Source of the DNA: Flaccisagitta enflata
Taxonomy: Eukaryota; Chaetognatha; Sagittoidea; Aphragmophora
Direction of reading: 5' to 3'
Length of the DNA: 64,000 nt
NCBI GenBank assembly: GCA_965153355.1
Contig: OZ231126.1
Location: forward strand, 12,152,001-12,216,000
The notes under the pieces: generated by a model
Told to the model about the DNA's origin: nothing
What the model saw: the letters and a program-made list of their open reading frames with translations, nothing else
Databases searched by the model: none
Program-made: the position numbers and the translations under genes
Shown: piece after piece, positions 43,078-56,454 of the stretch
Position numbering within the stretch: the first letter of the stretch is position 1
Layout of the letters: every line of letters begins with the position of its first letter

Positions 43078-45349
43078 TTTCGGTGCTTATTTTCGGCTAT
43101 TTTGGTCTGTATTATTGACTGCGGCTTCGGGTCGGGCTTCGGTGGCGGGTTTTATGAAATCGTAGATCCTTTGGAAAGCCGATCTCGGCCCTCTCTGGTC
43201 TCTAGAGGGCCTAGCAGAGAAACACATGTCCGACATATTCAGATAACAGTTAACAGATGTCGCTCCACTCACTCTCTGTCGGGAGGGAAAGAGTAATTTT
43301 ACAATTTATCTCATTCTACGTACATACGATATTGACTCAAATATTGACTCAGTTACTGGCTGTACTGTACGCTTGATAGCGTTAGGACTGGATTTGCGAA
43401 AAGCTTACTGTGATCGCTCACTTCTTAGGAAAATTTTGCATTGAGAAATGGAAAGTCAAAACATTTTAGGGTAACCAAGTGTTTCAGTGGTCAAGCGTTC
43501 ATGTGAGGACAATTGTTTCATTTAAAGATTTACGAAAAATAAGTAATCGAGTAGAAAGAGATGTGGTATTGTAGTATAATAACAGTAGCCACCAGCCACT
43601 ACTTCTCTTACATTGCTATCCCGGTCTCGCGCCTCTTGAAAAATGAAAACCACAATGAATTATATCGACCTCAGAGCTTAATCAGCAGTTACAAAATATG
43701 GATGAATGAATCATCTTTGAAAATCTATACAAAGTTACAAACACAATTTACACAATTAGTTAATCGATTGATCATCACTTTGAAATTGAAGACTAATGGG
43801 ACGTTTCTAGTCAGAGACAATCGCGTTTTAAACAGGCCACTCGGTCGCTCGCTATGTCTGTTCGCTCGCACCACTCACACTGCTCATTTGCTCTGCAGCG
43901 CTCCGCTTTGTTATGTTCGCTTTGCTCGCTTGCTTCGTTCACAAGGGCGCTCACTCACTTGGCTCACTCCCTCGTGGGACAGTGAAATTGATAAATATTT
44001 GTTCACGCTGTAAACGCGTTCAATTGGAACATACGCGTTTTTCTTCTTCACTAGAAACACGACCTAAGTTGAATGTTGGTTGTTTTACACGGCTGATTTT
44101 CCGTCTGTATCTGCCCGTCTGAACGCCCTTCAACTGAGTCCGTTGATATCTTTTGATCTCAGCCGGTTTGTTTGAATCAAGTAGACGTCCAATCACGTTT
44201 TAGTGAGAAGTGAAATGTCATATCAAGTTGAAGGATCGACAGTAAATTTGGTTGTTGATCTCGGATGAAAACTTTTTTTTTCTATGTACACTTATTTTTT
44301 ATTTCAACACCTACGAGTTTAGACAATCCCGCGAACCTTTTTTTGGGCATTTTTACGTGGTTTGATTTTCACGGAGTGACGAAATTATTCTTGAAATTTA
44401 AGTCGGTAGTATTGTATATATCAATGTCATGTATAGATCCTTGATTATCGTTATATTTCCACAATGATATTGTCCCTGCATCCCTGGGTTGAATCTCCGA
44501 CTTTGACAATCATACTAGAACAAAGCCGCATACACTCTCTTTCCCACCCCTCCCCCACCCCCATCGCAGACGGCTGGGCAGGAGAGGCATAGAGAGAAAA
44601 CGCTCCCAATTTGTTTTGGTTACGGACTGATAGATGGACGGACCGGTGGACGGACCGACCAACCAACCGACCGACACAGCAAATGCTGCGACTATAAACC
44701 GCGAGCCATACGTTACTTTACTTTGCGTTTACTTCCGCTCACTCCTTTCAGATTTAATATGGATTCACTAAAGTTTTTTCAGGGCAAAAGCGAATTTGAT
44801 AAAAGAGGCCGAGTCGAGTCTAGGATTTACTTCGTTTTTTTTTTCGAGGGGTGCGTAAGATCTGGAGATCATGACGTTTTCTCCGTTTGTGAGACTAACC
44901 TAAAAGCACGGGAAGGTGATATTTGATATGGTTTGGAAGGGAAGCGATATAAACAGCAATTTTTTTGAGAAAGAGGAAAAAAAGTTTTTTTTTTCCTGAT
45001 CTGGTTAGTGTTTTTGAGTTGTTCCTATCCTAACGTTAAAACTCCGATGGGGCTTCAATCAAGAGGGGAACAAACTTTTTTGGTTGGAAAAAAAATCAAA
45101 AACGAACAATTACAACATAGCTCGGTTATGTTTTTTGAAAATTGTTTTATAGAAAATACAAAAGATTACTAACCATTAGATCATAATCATGTTTTGAGGA
45201 TCGCGACTTTTTTCAAGGGTGAACTTTTTTTACATTCTTTCATTAGTTTACAAAGTAACCTCAATATTTTTGTGATAGTAGAATGGGGGTAGAGGTATGG
45301 GGACTATGTGGAGGTTGAGATATATAACATAAATTGCTACATGATTTGA

Positions 45350-45352
<3 letters not shown>
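43078..45352. other. Intron 13, mostly unique
   Basis: No exon recognised. A HINE-type right end occurs at 44625-44705 ('gatggacggaccggtggacg', 'accaaccgaccgacacagc'). CGCTCGCT-like text at 43840-43960 is of unknown nature. An open frame of 150 codons (43561-44013) has no domain. Confidence 0.4.

Positions 45353-45432
<80 letters not shown>
45353..45432. repeat. (CT)n microsatellite
   Basis: About 38 CT units with one TT break. Confidence 0.97.
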
Positions 45433-45433
<1 letters not shown>

Positions 45434-46619
45434 TTTAACTAAACATCATCCATCTTCGTCTCCATTTTTGACAATGAGTGACATTTCCCTTTCGCTCATT
45501 TTTGCCTGCCTCCAATACCCCCATTACCCACTCCTCTTGAAAATACGCCAAAACGTCAGCGATCATCTCCCACAACCCTTTCAACCGGCCATTCTACTAA
45601 AATAGTAGTAAAAAGGTGGATAATGATTTTTTTTTCATTTGCGACTATGCAATGAGCCAGATTATGCTTGATCATGAACACACAATGGCATAGTCATGCC
45701 AACTGCGCTAACACTTCCGGCAGCTCTAGATATATTATCTATTTCCAAAATGACATAAGTGTTAAAATACGCAAAAGTTCTTTTGATTTATTAACATAAG
45801 AGAATATGTAGACGTAGACGTAGACGTAGATATTGATATGATGATTTAATGTTAAAATATTGACACACCGGAGTGTTAACTAACCTGGAGTTGGAGAAGG
45901 TTATATAAAATTTTTGATTAAGAGTATTTTTTAAAACAAAAAATTTATCTTATTTATCTTATTTATCTTATGATGCTTCCTTCCCTGTTATAATCGGTCA
46001 TATCGAAAGTTAGCTTCCTGTTTAGATGAGTCGGCATTCAAACTGACGAGAGGGATTGACAGGAGAGAATGTTCGTTATAGGTGACTTGGAGAGGAGGGG
46101 GATACTAGAGGGATACTAGGGGGAGATGGAAGGTTTGAGAGGGGATGCTAGGGGAGATTGTTTGAAAAAGGTGACTTGGTCACTAGAACTAGAAGGCGAG
46201 GAGGATGCTAGGAGAGATTCAATCGGAGGGAGGGGATGCAAGGGGGAGATTGAAGGTGTGGCGGGGGATACTAGGGGGAGATAATTTGAAATGGTTGTTG
46301 AGGCAATTGAGGGGTACGGGTAGGTTAAAGAAGTTTTTGTTGTTATTGTTGAGTAGAGCGTGTTATCTTGAATTTTGGTGTAGAGAGATGCGTAATCTGT
46401 GGTTGAATAATTTATACATGCGAGGAGGGGGTGAACAGAGCATCAGGGGTGTTGGTGGGGTGTAGAGGCGGCATTTTAGCGGCTTCACTTTGGGCCCAAA
46501 CTTGTGTCACGATCCGAACATGAGAACACGAACAACAACTGGTAAAGATTAGAGAAAGAAATTTAGTGCGGAGTGAAGGGATCGCTCGATCTTCCTTCTA
46601 TGCTTCAAACTTGACGGGC

Positions 46620-46630
46620 CGCTTGAGAGA

Positions 46631-46698
<68 letters not shown>

Positions 46699-46999
46699 TA
46701 GACAGACAGACGCAGAGACAGATAGATAGACAGACGCAGAGACAGATAGATAGACAGATAGATAGACAGACGCAGAGACCGACATACAGACACTGATGGG
46801 CCAAGACACTATAACAAGGTGGCATAGTGGATATTGTCACAGTATGCTAGGCTACTAGACTAACAAACATAAAAAGAGAAATAATGAGTTCAGACACACA
46901 CCGACCAACTGACTGACGGATGGACAGAAATAGAGACAACAATTAACAAGAGGAAAAAGGAGTAAAAAAAGATAGACAAAGTTGGAGAGAGAGAGCGAG

Positions 47000-47076
<77 letters not shown>
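46620..47076. repeat. GA and GACA/GATA microsatellites
   Basis: (GA)n 46634-46694, then GACA/GATA units to 46795; a second (GA)n at 46985-47076. Upstream, 46080-46270 has a diverged repeat of 'aggatgctaggggagatt'. Confidence 0.95.
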
Positions 47077-47080
<4 letters not shown>

Positions 47081-47305
47081 TTGGGAGGGCTGGGGGGGTG
47101 TTCTGACTTTTGAGACCATCACTGTAACATCAAAGCATATGAACTTATCAAAATGGCGTCAGGATATTGTCGCTCCACCTAGATATCTGCGTTCTTTTTC
47201 TTGTAACCATTCTTGCTCTTCTATCAGCCTCTCTCCATTCCTATCTTTCTGTCTGTGTCTCTATTTGTCATTATTTTGTTTCTGTCTCTCACAGGCCTGT
47301 ATATT

Positions 47306-47612
47306 GTTCTACTTCCCCTCCCCCTGGTGGGGGGGGAGGAAATGAAGGGTTTGGAGATAGGGAAAAAAATGCAAGGGGGAAAAAAGAGAAAAAAAGAAAA
47401 TTTGACAAAAGTAAAACTTTTGGCAGTACCAAATCATAAAAACTTATTAGTAAAACACAATTTTACACTATTTACACCGTAAAAACACTGTTTTATTGCT
47501 ATATGGGGAGGAAAATCATAGATTTTGTAATGCGATGCGTCGCGTTGTGGGGAAGAAAATCAAAGGCAGGGGGGGGGAAAGTAAAGATCATAGAACTATA
47601 TACATCCCTGGT
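47306..47612 (+). repeat. Dispersed repeat family H, copy 2
   Basis: Longest copy: 'ccccctggtggggggggagg', 'gaaaaaaatgcaaggggga', 'cttttggcagtaccaaatca', 'tatggggaggaaaatcatag', 'gttgtggggaagaaaatcaa', 'ctatatacatccctgg'. Confidence 0.6.
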
Positions 47613-47691
47613 CTATCAGTTTCACTGTCACTATCTGGGTCCGTCTCTGGGTCACTTGTTTTTCACTGTTTCTCCCTCTGCCTTTCCTGTG

Positions 47692-47695
47692 TGTG

Positions 47696-47738
<43 letters not shown>

Positions 47739-47755
47739 GCGTGTGAGTGTGTGTG

Positions 47756-47814
<59 letters not shown>
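47692..47814. repeat. GTCT and (CT)n microsatellites
   Basis: GT/GTCT units 47692-47757 followed by (CT)28 at 47758-47813. Confidence 0.96.
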
Positions 47815-47817
<3 letters not shown>

Positions 47818-48468
47818 ACTCAGGGCGTACCTCCATACCTTGCTCTACCCTCCGCTCTCACCCCCTTAAAACTTTTCAGTATTGAAATAACATCCGTCGA
47901 GGCCTTTTCTCTAAACTGTTTTCTCTCTGCGTTAGAGAGTAATATAGACAGAGAAGAAAAGAGGTTTGCCTCTAACCCACTTCCCTGCCAAAAACGTTTT
48001 TGTTTTAGGAACATTCTTGTTATTGAAAAACAGAAAGATTAATCAAGTTATAAACCTCCTTTCATCGAGGTGGTACTGAATGCCAAATCGTCGTTGTGCG
48101 TATTTGATTAGTAAAGCAGTAAAACTGTCTTGAGCGTTTTTTATTTCCCGCTTAAATCGACTAAAATTCGACCTGTATCTCGATTTGTATGGTAAAACCT
48201 CTTATTTGTCATAATTGTCATAGTCTCTCCCCCTCGGTCAGGTGATGTCATCCTAACAATTACTGCTTTAGCCAGAGGCGCTGATTGTGGAGCAGCGCGC
48301 AGCGCCGCTGCTCGGAAGAGTTGGTGGCCGTTCGGAAGGTTCCAGAGGCCAGGAAGAAATAAAAAGGAAAAAAAAAAAGAAAAACAAAGAAAAACAAAGA
48401 ATAAGATGGAAACAGGAGGGAGAATGAAAAAAGGAAAGGAGAAAAAGAAAAAAAAAGAAAGAGAGAGT

Positions 48469-48472
<4 letters not shown>

Positions 48473-48557
<85 letters not shown>
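48473..48557. repeat. (GA)n microsatellite
   Basis: About 42 GA units after an A/G-rich lead-in (48355-48470). Confidence 0.97.
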
Positions 48558-48560
<3 letters not shown>

Positions 48561-49595
48561 TGATTGTGAACTTCAACTGTGTATCTCCAACAGTCTATCT
48601 GTTGGTACATTTGTCTGTCCTTCAATCAAGCTTAAAAGATAGTGAGAGACAGATAAACGTGAAGATATACTGATAGAAAGATGTATACGTAGGTAGATAG
48701 TCAACCAGGCCAGTCGGAATATTTTGGGAGTAAGTTTCTGCTGTTCGGAAGGAAAACAAAATCAGCGGGTCTGGCTTTAGCAACACTTGAAGTTAAACTA
48801 TGCAATACATACTCCAGTTACTTTAGTGAGACGAAATTTGGGTTAAAAGAGTCAAATATTGTCAACATTTTTCTAATTTTCTCATTGCCATCTCCCCCTA
48901 CACCATTTTCAGTCTCTTGTCCTTAGAGAGAACTCCATTGCCCCTTCTTGGTCTAACATTTCTCCCCTCCTGACCCTTGTCAGCATTTCTCGCCCCAAAC
49001 CTTGGACAGCCTCTCCCATACCCCGCCCCCGCCCTTGGTGACTTTGATGGTTGGGACATGGTTGGGGGGTCCTTGGTGGTGATTAAGGTGGTGTTTGGGG
49101 TGATTTTGAAATTTTTAGGCTAAATGTTCCTCTGGTATATCCAAATCTCGCTACGTGATAGTGATTTTCGGGGTTGGGACGTTGTTGGGGGGTCGTAGGT
49201 GGTGATTAAGGTGGTATTTGTGATGACTTTGTAATTTTTAGGTTAAATTTTCCTCTGGCATATCCAAATCTCGCTATGTGCCCTCCCCCCCCCTTATTCC
49301 CTCCGTCAGTATATTTTTCACTCACGATCTTGATTGAACGTTTGTCCGCCTCCGCGCGCGCATTTCATTCTAACAACATGAATCTTCTAATTCGTTTGTC
49401 TCTATCCTTGTCTCCTTTGCCGTTATTTCTTTTGTCTCTATCTTTGTCTCTTGTACGTACAACATTAATCTCTCGGCGTCCTCTCAAAGAGCCAAAGAGT
49501 CCGAGTCAAGGTCTTCTTTCCAAAGCGCATTTCATCTTGCCACTTGGAAGAGAGTTATGACGTCTACCAATTGGCAGAGGCAGGAAGGTTGGTGC
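48558..49595. other. Intron 13, one tandem duplication
   Basis: The block 'ggttgggacatggttggggggtc...tggtatatccaaatctcgctacgtg' (49048-49157) is repeated at 49171-49280 ('ggttgggacgttgttggggggtc...tggcatatccaaatctcgctatgtg'), period ~121 bp. No exon. Confidence 0.6.
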
Positions 49596-49810
49596 GGGGG
49601 GGGGGGTGAAGAGAGGGGGGGAAAGGAAGGGAAGGGCGAGGGGGAAGAGGGAGAGAGGGGGAGAGGAAGGGAAGGGCGAGGGGGAAGAGGGAGAGAGGGG
49701 GAAGGGAAGGGCGTTGGGGAAGAGGAAGAGAGGGGAGGAGGAAGAGAGGGGGGAGGGTGAGGAGGTGAGAGAGAGAGGAGGAGAGGGTCAAGAGGAGGAG
49801 AGGGTCGGAT
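49596..49810 (+). repeat. Purine-only G/A tandem tract
   Basis: Over 200 bases almost entirely G and A on the + strand with repeated 'gggaagggcgagggggaaga' units; capable of triplex or quadruplex formation. (GTC)n at 49963-49986 and a short (GA)n at 50007-50031 follow. Confidence 0.9.
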
Positions 49811-50335
49811 CAATCTCAAGATCAAGAGAAGGGAGTCGATTTCAAAATCGAGAAAAAGGCCATTTTTCATGGTTGTTAATGTTTGGTCCATGGATGTTAT
49901 GAGTGTTGGTGAATGATGGTGAAAGGAAGCCTTTCAACCATTCAGAAAGGGTCCTCGTCGTTGTCGTCGTCGTCGTCGTCGTCGTCCTGCTAGTAACGAA
50001 TGGACGAGAGAGAGAGAGAGAGAGAGAGAGACGGGCGGAGTTCTGAGGGTGGTTTACGTTCACAATCATTAATCTTCTCCTTGATAGAGTACAAATGTGG
50101 GTGATCTCTTTTATACTACCCCTTCAGCTCTTCCCCCCCCCCCTCCCTTAAACAATTACTCTCACCATATTTCATTCTTTAACGCGTTTAGACTTTAGTT
50201 GCCAGCTTCTCACTTGATTTTCTGCCTCAATTCTGCCAGGTCCATAACCAACCCCGGCATCTTACTCTTCGTTTCTCAACCAATTGGCTTCATTTGGGCT
50301 TCTTGTTTGCTTGTCTTAGTTCTTATGAGGTTATC

Positions 50336-50540
50336 GGGAAACAAGGCCAACACCTTTAAGTCGCGTGCGAGATTTACAGAATGACTAAGAATGACTTAGA
50401 ATGACTCAGTATACTCTTAAATGACTTTAAATGACTTACAGAAATAAAATTGATAAAAAAAAGTAATTGTGACGGACCAACAGACCGGCCGATGGATGGA
50501 CGGACAAAGCGGGGTGTAGAGTCGCGTGCACGCAACTAAA
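50336..50540 (-). mobile_element. Family B HINE-like element, reverse
   Basis: 'aaacaaggccaacaccttta', AGTCGCGTGCGA, 'gacggaccaacagaccggcc', 'caaagcggggtgtagagtcg', 'cgtgcacgcaactaaaaa'. A family C/E element begins directly after its A-run. Confidence 0.75.
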
Positions 50541-52167
50541 AAGTTGAAGTCAGTCTTCGACTTTTTTACATATTCGAGAGAAACATGGTTTTCATTTTCT
50601 TATTAGAAAGTTGGGGATTTCATCCGGCTGATTGAGCCCTCCAATGAAACTGATAGGGTAAGTAAATTTGAAAATTCTCTTTCATTTGGCGCCAAGCAAA
50701 ATGCTCTACGACAAATATTTTTGGCGTTATGATTTTTCAAAGATTTATTTAAGAGAAATTTAAATTGATTTTTTTTTCAATTTTTTTTATTTTGTGTAGG
50801 ATCAAAAAAGGAGTGCGTTTAAGTTTGTTTGAGCATGAAAATACAAGAAAAGATATTTTTAAGCATAGCTGCTCATCTGTGAGCGTGAGGGTGATTTCAA
50901 GCATTTTAGCTCATTTAGCTGACTTGGCTCAATCTTTTTTTTCTGATTTCAAATGCAATAAATAAGCAAAAGTATTGATAAATGTTTAAGCAAGCAAATA
51001 CAAGAAAGCATATCAGTGAGCAGAGCTGTTCATCTGTGAGGGTGTTTTTAAGTATTCTAGCTCATTTAACCTTGGCGTCATAAAAAATGGTGAATTTTTA
51101 AAACCTATTCTAACTATTTTAATTTAAGAGAAACTAAGGAAAATCGGTGATGGTTGGAAAGCTCTTTGAAAGATCTTTCATTTGAGTTGTGTCTGGACAT
51201 AGTAGCTCAAACCGTTTAGAAATTACAGTGATTCAAAGAAAACCTCTATTTTTTCACCCTTACGGTGTGTCATTAAAAAAAGTCTGCTAATAATTTCATT
51301 ATTACCAAAATGATAGAAGATTTTGTCCGATTGCCTTCAAATTTTCAGTGATGTCTAAATTGTGTGTCTACTGATACTGGTTCAATTTTTGTGAGAATCG
51401 GAAATTTTTTACGATGGTTTTTGCATGTTCCTTTACTAACCCTCATCCAAATTCTTGAAAAATGATGCAATTTAAAAAAAACTTGTTTATTTCTGAATCA
51501 TTTGAGCTCACACCCAGTTTACTTCATTGGGAGAGGGCCCTAAATATTGAACTTTTAAAGCACTGTAAAACTGTCATAGATTTTTCGCAATTTTAACCAT
51601 ATATTCATGAACAAAATACTCAATAAAATCCAATCACTGATTCTTTCAAACCACAGTTTTGCAAACCAACATTAAAATCTTTCACATGGTGAAAATGATA
51701 GTAAAAGTTGTCCGATTTGGATGAAATTTTAGGAGCTGTTAAGGCAGGTATGTTGTACCACCATATCAAATTTTATCTTAATCGGATAAGGTTAAGTACG
51801 GTTTTTGAGAGATTATGTTTAAGTTATGATCGCTGACACACCGTGAGGGTGAAAAAAGAGAAGTGTTTTTCAAATTAATCATCTGCAGGAAACCGTTACA
51901 TTTTCCTTGTTGAGTGTTTTACTCTTTAGGTTAAACGAATCAGTCAAATTCCGGGATGATTTTATTTCTTTTTTTTTAAATATGCTTGAAGCGATGATGG
52001 AAAGCTACAGGGATCGTGCGGCATAGCTGATTAAATGCAGAACGGTAACGTGTTGAGATCTTGAAGGTAAGTATAAGGGTTCGCCCTGCAACAAAGATAT
52101 CGCTCATTTTTTTTAGTCTTGAGTCTTAACATGGATTTTTACGTAATGCATAAGACTGGTAATAATA

Positions 52168-52300
52168 CAAACAAGGCCAAGTAGGCCAATAAGGTGCGAC
52201 ATGTGGATCGTCGAACGAATGCGTTACCCCACAGACCGACCGACCGACCGACCAACGGACACAGCCAGTTGTAGAGGTGCTTTGTCGCACCTAAAAAATA
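52168..52300 (-). mobile_element. HINE-like element, subfamily c reference copy
   Basis: 'aaacaaggccaagtaggcca', subterminal AGGTGCGAC, 'gatcgtcgaacgaatgcgtt', (GACC)n, 'cacagccagttgtag', hairpin AGGTGC-TTT-GTCGCACCT, A-run. Subterminal AGGTGCGAC is the exact complement of terminal GTCGCACCT. Confidence 0.8.
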
Positions 52301-52375
52301 TGAAATGACAAGAAACAAAAGGAAAAAAAGAAATCCATCGATGATCCAGGCATTACGGAACATTTCTAACGTCAT

Positions 52376-53130
52376 TTTAGTCGCAGTCACGCAACTCTAC
52401 ACCTTGTTGTGTCGGTTGGAAGGTCGATCTAGGTCCGTCTGTCCGTTATATCTTTGAATTCCAAGCGTTTTTTTGCATTACTGCTCCTGCCCAACCGTCC
52501 GCGACTGGATTGCTGTTTATTCGGCCTTCAAAAGAGATTGAGATGACTGATAGATTACGTATAAACTACAACGCTACAATTTTAGTTCTTTTGAGCCTTG
52601 TTCTCGCAAAGAAGGTCTTTTTAAGAAACAAGGCCCGATACACGGCAATTTAGCCGCGGATGGTTGGGGATGTTAAAAATGCAAGTGTCGCATCGGGTTA
52701 CAAGATTTTTGATTTTCTTCCCCACAAAGCAATAGAATAGTATATTATAAGTTTGAATAGTTTTAAACTGTGTTTTGATCAAATTTTTACCTTTTGGTAC
52801 TACCAAAAGTGTTTTATCTTCAAAGATTTTCTTTTTTCTATTTTTCAAGCATTTGATTTTTTCCCCATCTCCAAACCCTTTGATTTTATTTACACTCTTT
52901 TTTTTTATAAGAACCTAGTTTATAAGAACATCAAGGCTTCAAATGGCCCCAAAATTAAGAACATCTTAAGAACATACAAAGGCTTCATATCTGGAGAGAA
53001 AAATTTTGCTTAAGGTAAAATTAAAGAAACATTAAGAAAACATTTGAATTTTAGTAAAATTAATATGATATTTTAAGATTTTTAAATAAAGATCATGAAA
53101 ATATCCTTAAACTTTAATGATTAGCATTTG
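52376..53130. repeat. Cluster of family B, H and D elements
   Basis: 52376-52530 family B (+): 'tagtcgcagtcacgcaactc', 'gtccgcgactggattgctgtttattcggcctt'. 52690-52885 family H (reverse): 'gattttcttccccacaaagc', 'cttttggtactaccaaaag'. 52893-53130 family D: TA then CACTCTTTTTTTTTTATAAG, 'aacatcaaggcttcaaatggccccaaa', right end lost. Confidence 0.65.
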
Positions 53131-54540
53131 TTTTGGCGGAGATACGCTTATCTTTTTGGTTTCACCTTTTTGTAGTAGTTTTTTAGTATGAATTTTGGTG
53201 AGATTGAAGGAACTATGATTTTTTTCTTAATTGCTAATGACTTCATACATAGTAAAGCAGAAATCCGACAAACATAGCATGTCATGAATTGCAAAGTATC
53301 AAGAATCGATCAATCTAAGATAACTATTTTCTTGCTCAGGAATCTTCCGCACAGGATAACCCGCTCGTACGATAACGGAACTGTTGACGCAGAAATGGAA
53401 TCATAGAAACGTCGTAAACGTAGGCGCACACTCACACTCGGAAACGAGGCCCCCACCATCCGACCCGTTTGGTCTTTTTAGGGGCGCTAATTCTCTACTC
53501 TTCTTTGAATTAATGATGTCAATGGCTGTAGCATCAAATTTCATTTAGTTTTTGCCCAGTGCGTGTGATGCAAGCGCTATTTTGAGCCAATCATGTTCAT
53601 TGGCTCATGCAGTGATACCTTTTTTTTAACATTTGTAATTTGTCGAATAAAATCATTATTTGCCTTCATATAAATGGATTTATTGAGATTTTTACTCAAG
53701 ACCACATGAGAGATCAGAGCACATGAAATAAATGGTGAGGCTATCGCTATTCAGTTTGGCCTTGAGCAGAAACCTCATTTGCATAAAGTTGTAACTTCGA
53801 TGATTATCACCAATAAGCTAGCAAAGATGAAAACGCAGAAGACGGTCAGTCCTTAGGGACCAAAACTAAATCATGATATCCCACTTGAAGAAATGAAGAA
53901 AACAAGCTATTCGTTTACAGAAGTAAAAGGAACAAATGTTATGTCGTGCAATAAATCTTCCGATTCCAAAAGAAGTTATGGAAAAGCCTGTTCGGAAGAC
54001 GGTAAAGGGAAAAATGTCAGGGCAATGTTTTGATTAGGAATAGGGAAATGAGATTGAGTTTTGGCAGATGTGTAGCTTCTAAACCATTTGAGCGACAATG
54101 TTGCGACACGACTCAAATGAAAGATCTTTCGAAGAGCATTCTAGACATCACCAATTTTTCTTAGTTTCTAACAAATTAAGTTTGTTAAAATAGGTTTTAA
54201 AAATCCGCCATTTTTTATGACGCTCATCTAGCTTGCTTTTTTTTTTTTTTTTTATTTTGATTTCAAAACAGATAATTAAAGGAATGTTTTGCTTTAAGCA
54301 TGCAAATACAAGAAAGCATGTCAGTAAGCATAGCTGGTTGTTTGGTTTAGTGATTTTGAATATTTTGGCTCATCTAGCTCATTTAGCTCAGTCCTATTTT
54401 TCTCTGATTTTCAGTGCAACCAATATATACAATTGCTCTTGATTTGATCTAACAAATAAAAAAAATTGCAGTGACTGAAGATAAAAGCTTGGTAAAAAGT
54501 GAACAACGCTTACGACTTTTTTCCTCACGGCGACAGCCGC

Positions 54541-55685
54541 CATTACTTGTAATTCTTTTTATTTATTGACCATCCTATATTTTATAATATTTCTTCTAGC
54601 ATCACGTAAGCCTTAGGCATATTGCCAAAATTGGAACAAACAGGCTCACAGGCCATGAAACCGCAACTTGAAAAAAATAGCACTATACTTGTGAAAAAAA
54701 AAATCATAATCAATCAGATGTTGATGATATCTTTTAATCATCGGCGTTTTGTACATATGATAAATTCGGGGCGGAATGGAAACTCGGAAAGTTTTATTTT
54801 TGTTGCGTGTGAGCATTCGTCGGTTTTTCGCGGCAGATCTAGATCTAAATCTCTCTTTCTCTCTCTCTTTCTCTTTCTCTTTCTCTATCTCGTCATATTA
54901 TTTTTCCTTGGAAAAATTATGTTTATATTTGTACGGGGTTGCGGCGATTTAACTTCTGTCGGCCCCCTTTTATTTCGCTCTCAAAACTTTCTCAAAAGAA
55001 TTTTTTCTATCTCAGCCGAATGTCGCGTTCAACACCTCCCACCACATCCCATTTCTCTCCTTCCCCCCCCCCCTCTCTATCTCGCCCCATCATCTTACCT
55101 TCCCTTTCTCGTCTCACCCATGTTCCATTCCGTAACTCGCCGAGACGTCCGCCTCACTCACATCATCATCATTGTCATTTGCTCAATCAATCTTTCAATC
55201 AATGAATCAATCAATCAATCAATCAATTAATCGGTTGCCACTACCTCTACATCTCACACCAACGACCCTCTTTGCTTTTATCCTTCTTATCTCCCCTGAT
55301 CATGCTTACCTACTTATCTACCTCCATTCCTGATTCCCTAGTTGCCCCTCAAACCGACCCTCCTTATTTCCTAACCCTCCTTCTATCCCCCACAAATTCC
55401 TCCCTTTCACCCGTCTTAAATCCCTTTCATATTCGGCCTATTTTGGAAATTTTGATGTTTTCATTTCGGTTTAATATTTTCCATATCCCATGCGTGATCA
55501 TAAGCGGTGTAGATCAAATTCATATTTTCATATTTCTCTCCGTGCCTTCCTCTCAGCGATTACAGATGTGTCTGCCTGCCTATCTCTGTCATAATATGTC
55601 TGTTCTTTAGTGCCTATCTTTGTCTGTCCTAGACAGAATCGAAGATTTCGTCATAAATTTTGCTACGCCGAGTTTAACTCATGAC
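54541..55685. other. Intron 13, C/T-rich unique sequence
   Basis: (TCAA)n at 55178-55228. Two overlapping open frames up to 202 codons (54622-55230) are C/T-biased with no domain and no splice support. Confidence 0.4.
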
Positions 55686-56032
55686 ACTTTTTAGTCGCGG
55701 ACACCCGAGTATATTACCCACTTTTCGGTCCGTCCGTCCGTCCGTCCGTTGATCACAAAAATGTTTTCCGAGGTTAGTGCTCCAGCCCACCCGGCCGCGA
55801 CAAAGATACAACTATAGCAAACAAGGCCGGATACACGGCTACCGAAGTCGCGTGCGGGTGGGCAGGGGCCATGTTTGAGGTCACTAGACCATTTGGGCAG
55901 GAGCAGTGAAGTCAAAGATATAAAATCATAAAAAAAAAGTAAAGTGTGACCGACCGACCGACCAACCGACCGACCGACCGACCGACCGACGGACAAAGCG
56001 GGTTGTAGAGTCGCGTACACGCGACTAAAAAT
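55686..56032. mobile_element. Two converging family B elements
   Basis: 55690-55815 (+, decayed): 'tagtcgcggacacccgagta', (GTCC)5, 'cacccggccgcgacaaag'. 55819-56031 (reverse, good): 'aaacaaggccggatacacgg', AGTCGCGTGCGGGTGGGCAG, (GACC)n, hairpin AGTCGCGTACACGCGACT, A's. Perfect arms in the second. Confidence 0.75.
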
Positions 56033-56063
56033 AAAATTGTTGGTTCTCGTCTCGCCCGGGACG

Positions 56064-56085
56064 TCCGTCTGTCTGTCTGTCTGTC

Positions 56086-56175
<90 letters not shown>
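56064..56175. repeat. GTCT then (CT)n microsatellite
   Basis: (GTCT)n 56064-56120 followed by (CT)27 to 56175. Confidence 0.97.
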
Positions 56176-56179
<4 letters not shown>

Positions 56180-56454
56180 GCCCCGCCTCCCGATTCGTCT
56201 CCATGCATGTTTGATAGTAATGGTTATTTCTCTCTCGATAAAAGTGCCGAGTGAAATAACCTTTCCCGTTTTCGCGTTTCATTTGAGGACTTCGTCTTTC
56301 GTCTTTCGTCTTTCGTCTCCTTTAAGCATTTCTCTTCTCAGCATTTCATCTCCCTTTTTTTAGCCCTGCACCTGCGTTTAGGACCCCACTCAGTTACAGT
56401 TGCACCCCGGTGCAACTAAGTTTTTATTTGGTATAAAGTCTTTGTTCCTTTTTC

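Larger units (their letters stand above)
51068..54230. mobile_element. 3.16-kb element with ~170-bp terminal inverted repeats (family F relative)
   Basis: Left 'ggcgtcataaaaaatgg' (51073) with 'ttttaaaacctattctaac' and 'gatctttcatttgagttgtg'; right complement at 54070-54226. The same subterminal text is found in the ends at 24703-26765. Inside are elements at 52168-52300, 52376-52530, 52690-52885 and 52893-53130. No transposase frame was found. Confidence 0.65.
50541..54540 (+). mobile_element. Family C/E element interrupted by a large inverted-repeat element
   Basis: Left hairpin 'gttgaagtcagtcttcgac' (50546-50564), a 'ggcgccaagcaaaatgctct' block (50690), tandem array with 'agctcatttagct' units (50820-51065), interruption (51068-54230), array continues in the same orientation (54240-54470), right end 'acgacttttttcctcacggc' (54512). 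The array resumes in register of orientation, so the inner unit is an insertion. Confidence 0.6.

Noticed and set aside
54622-55230. 202-codon frame
   Set aside because: C/T-biased sequence depleted of stops; ends in a TCAA repeat; no domain.
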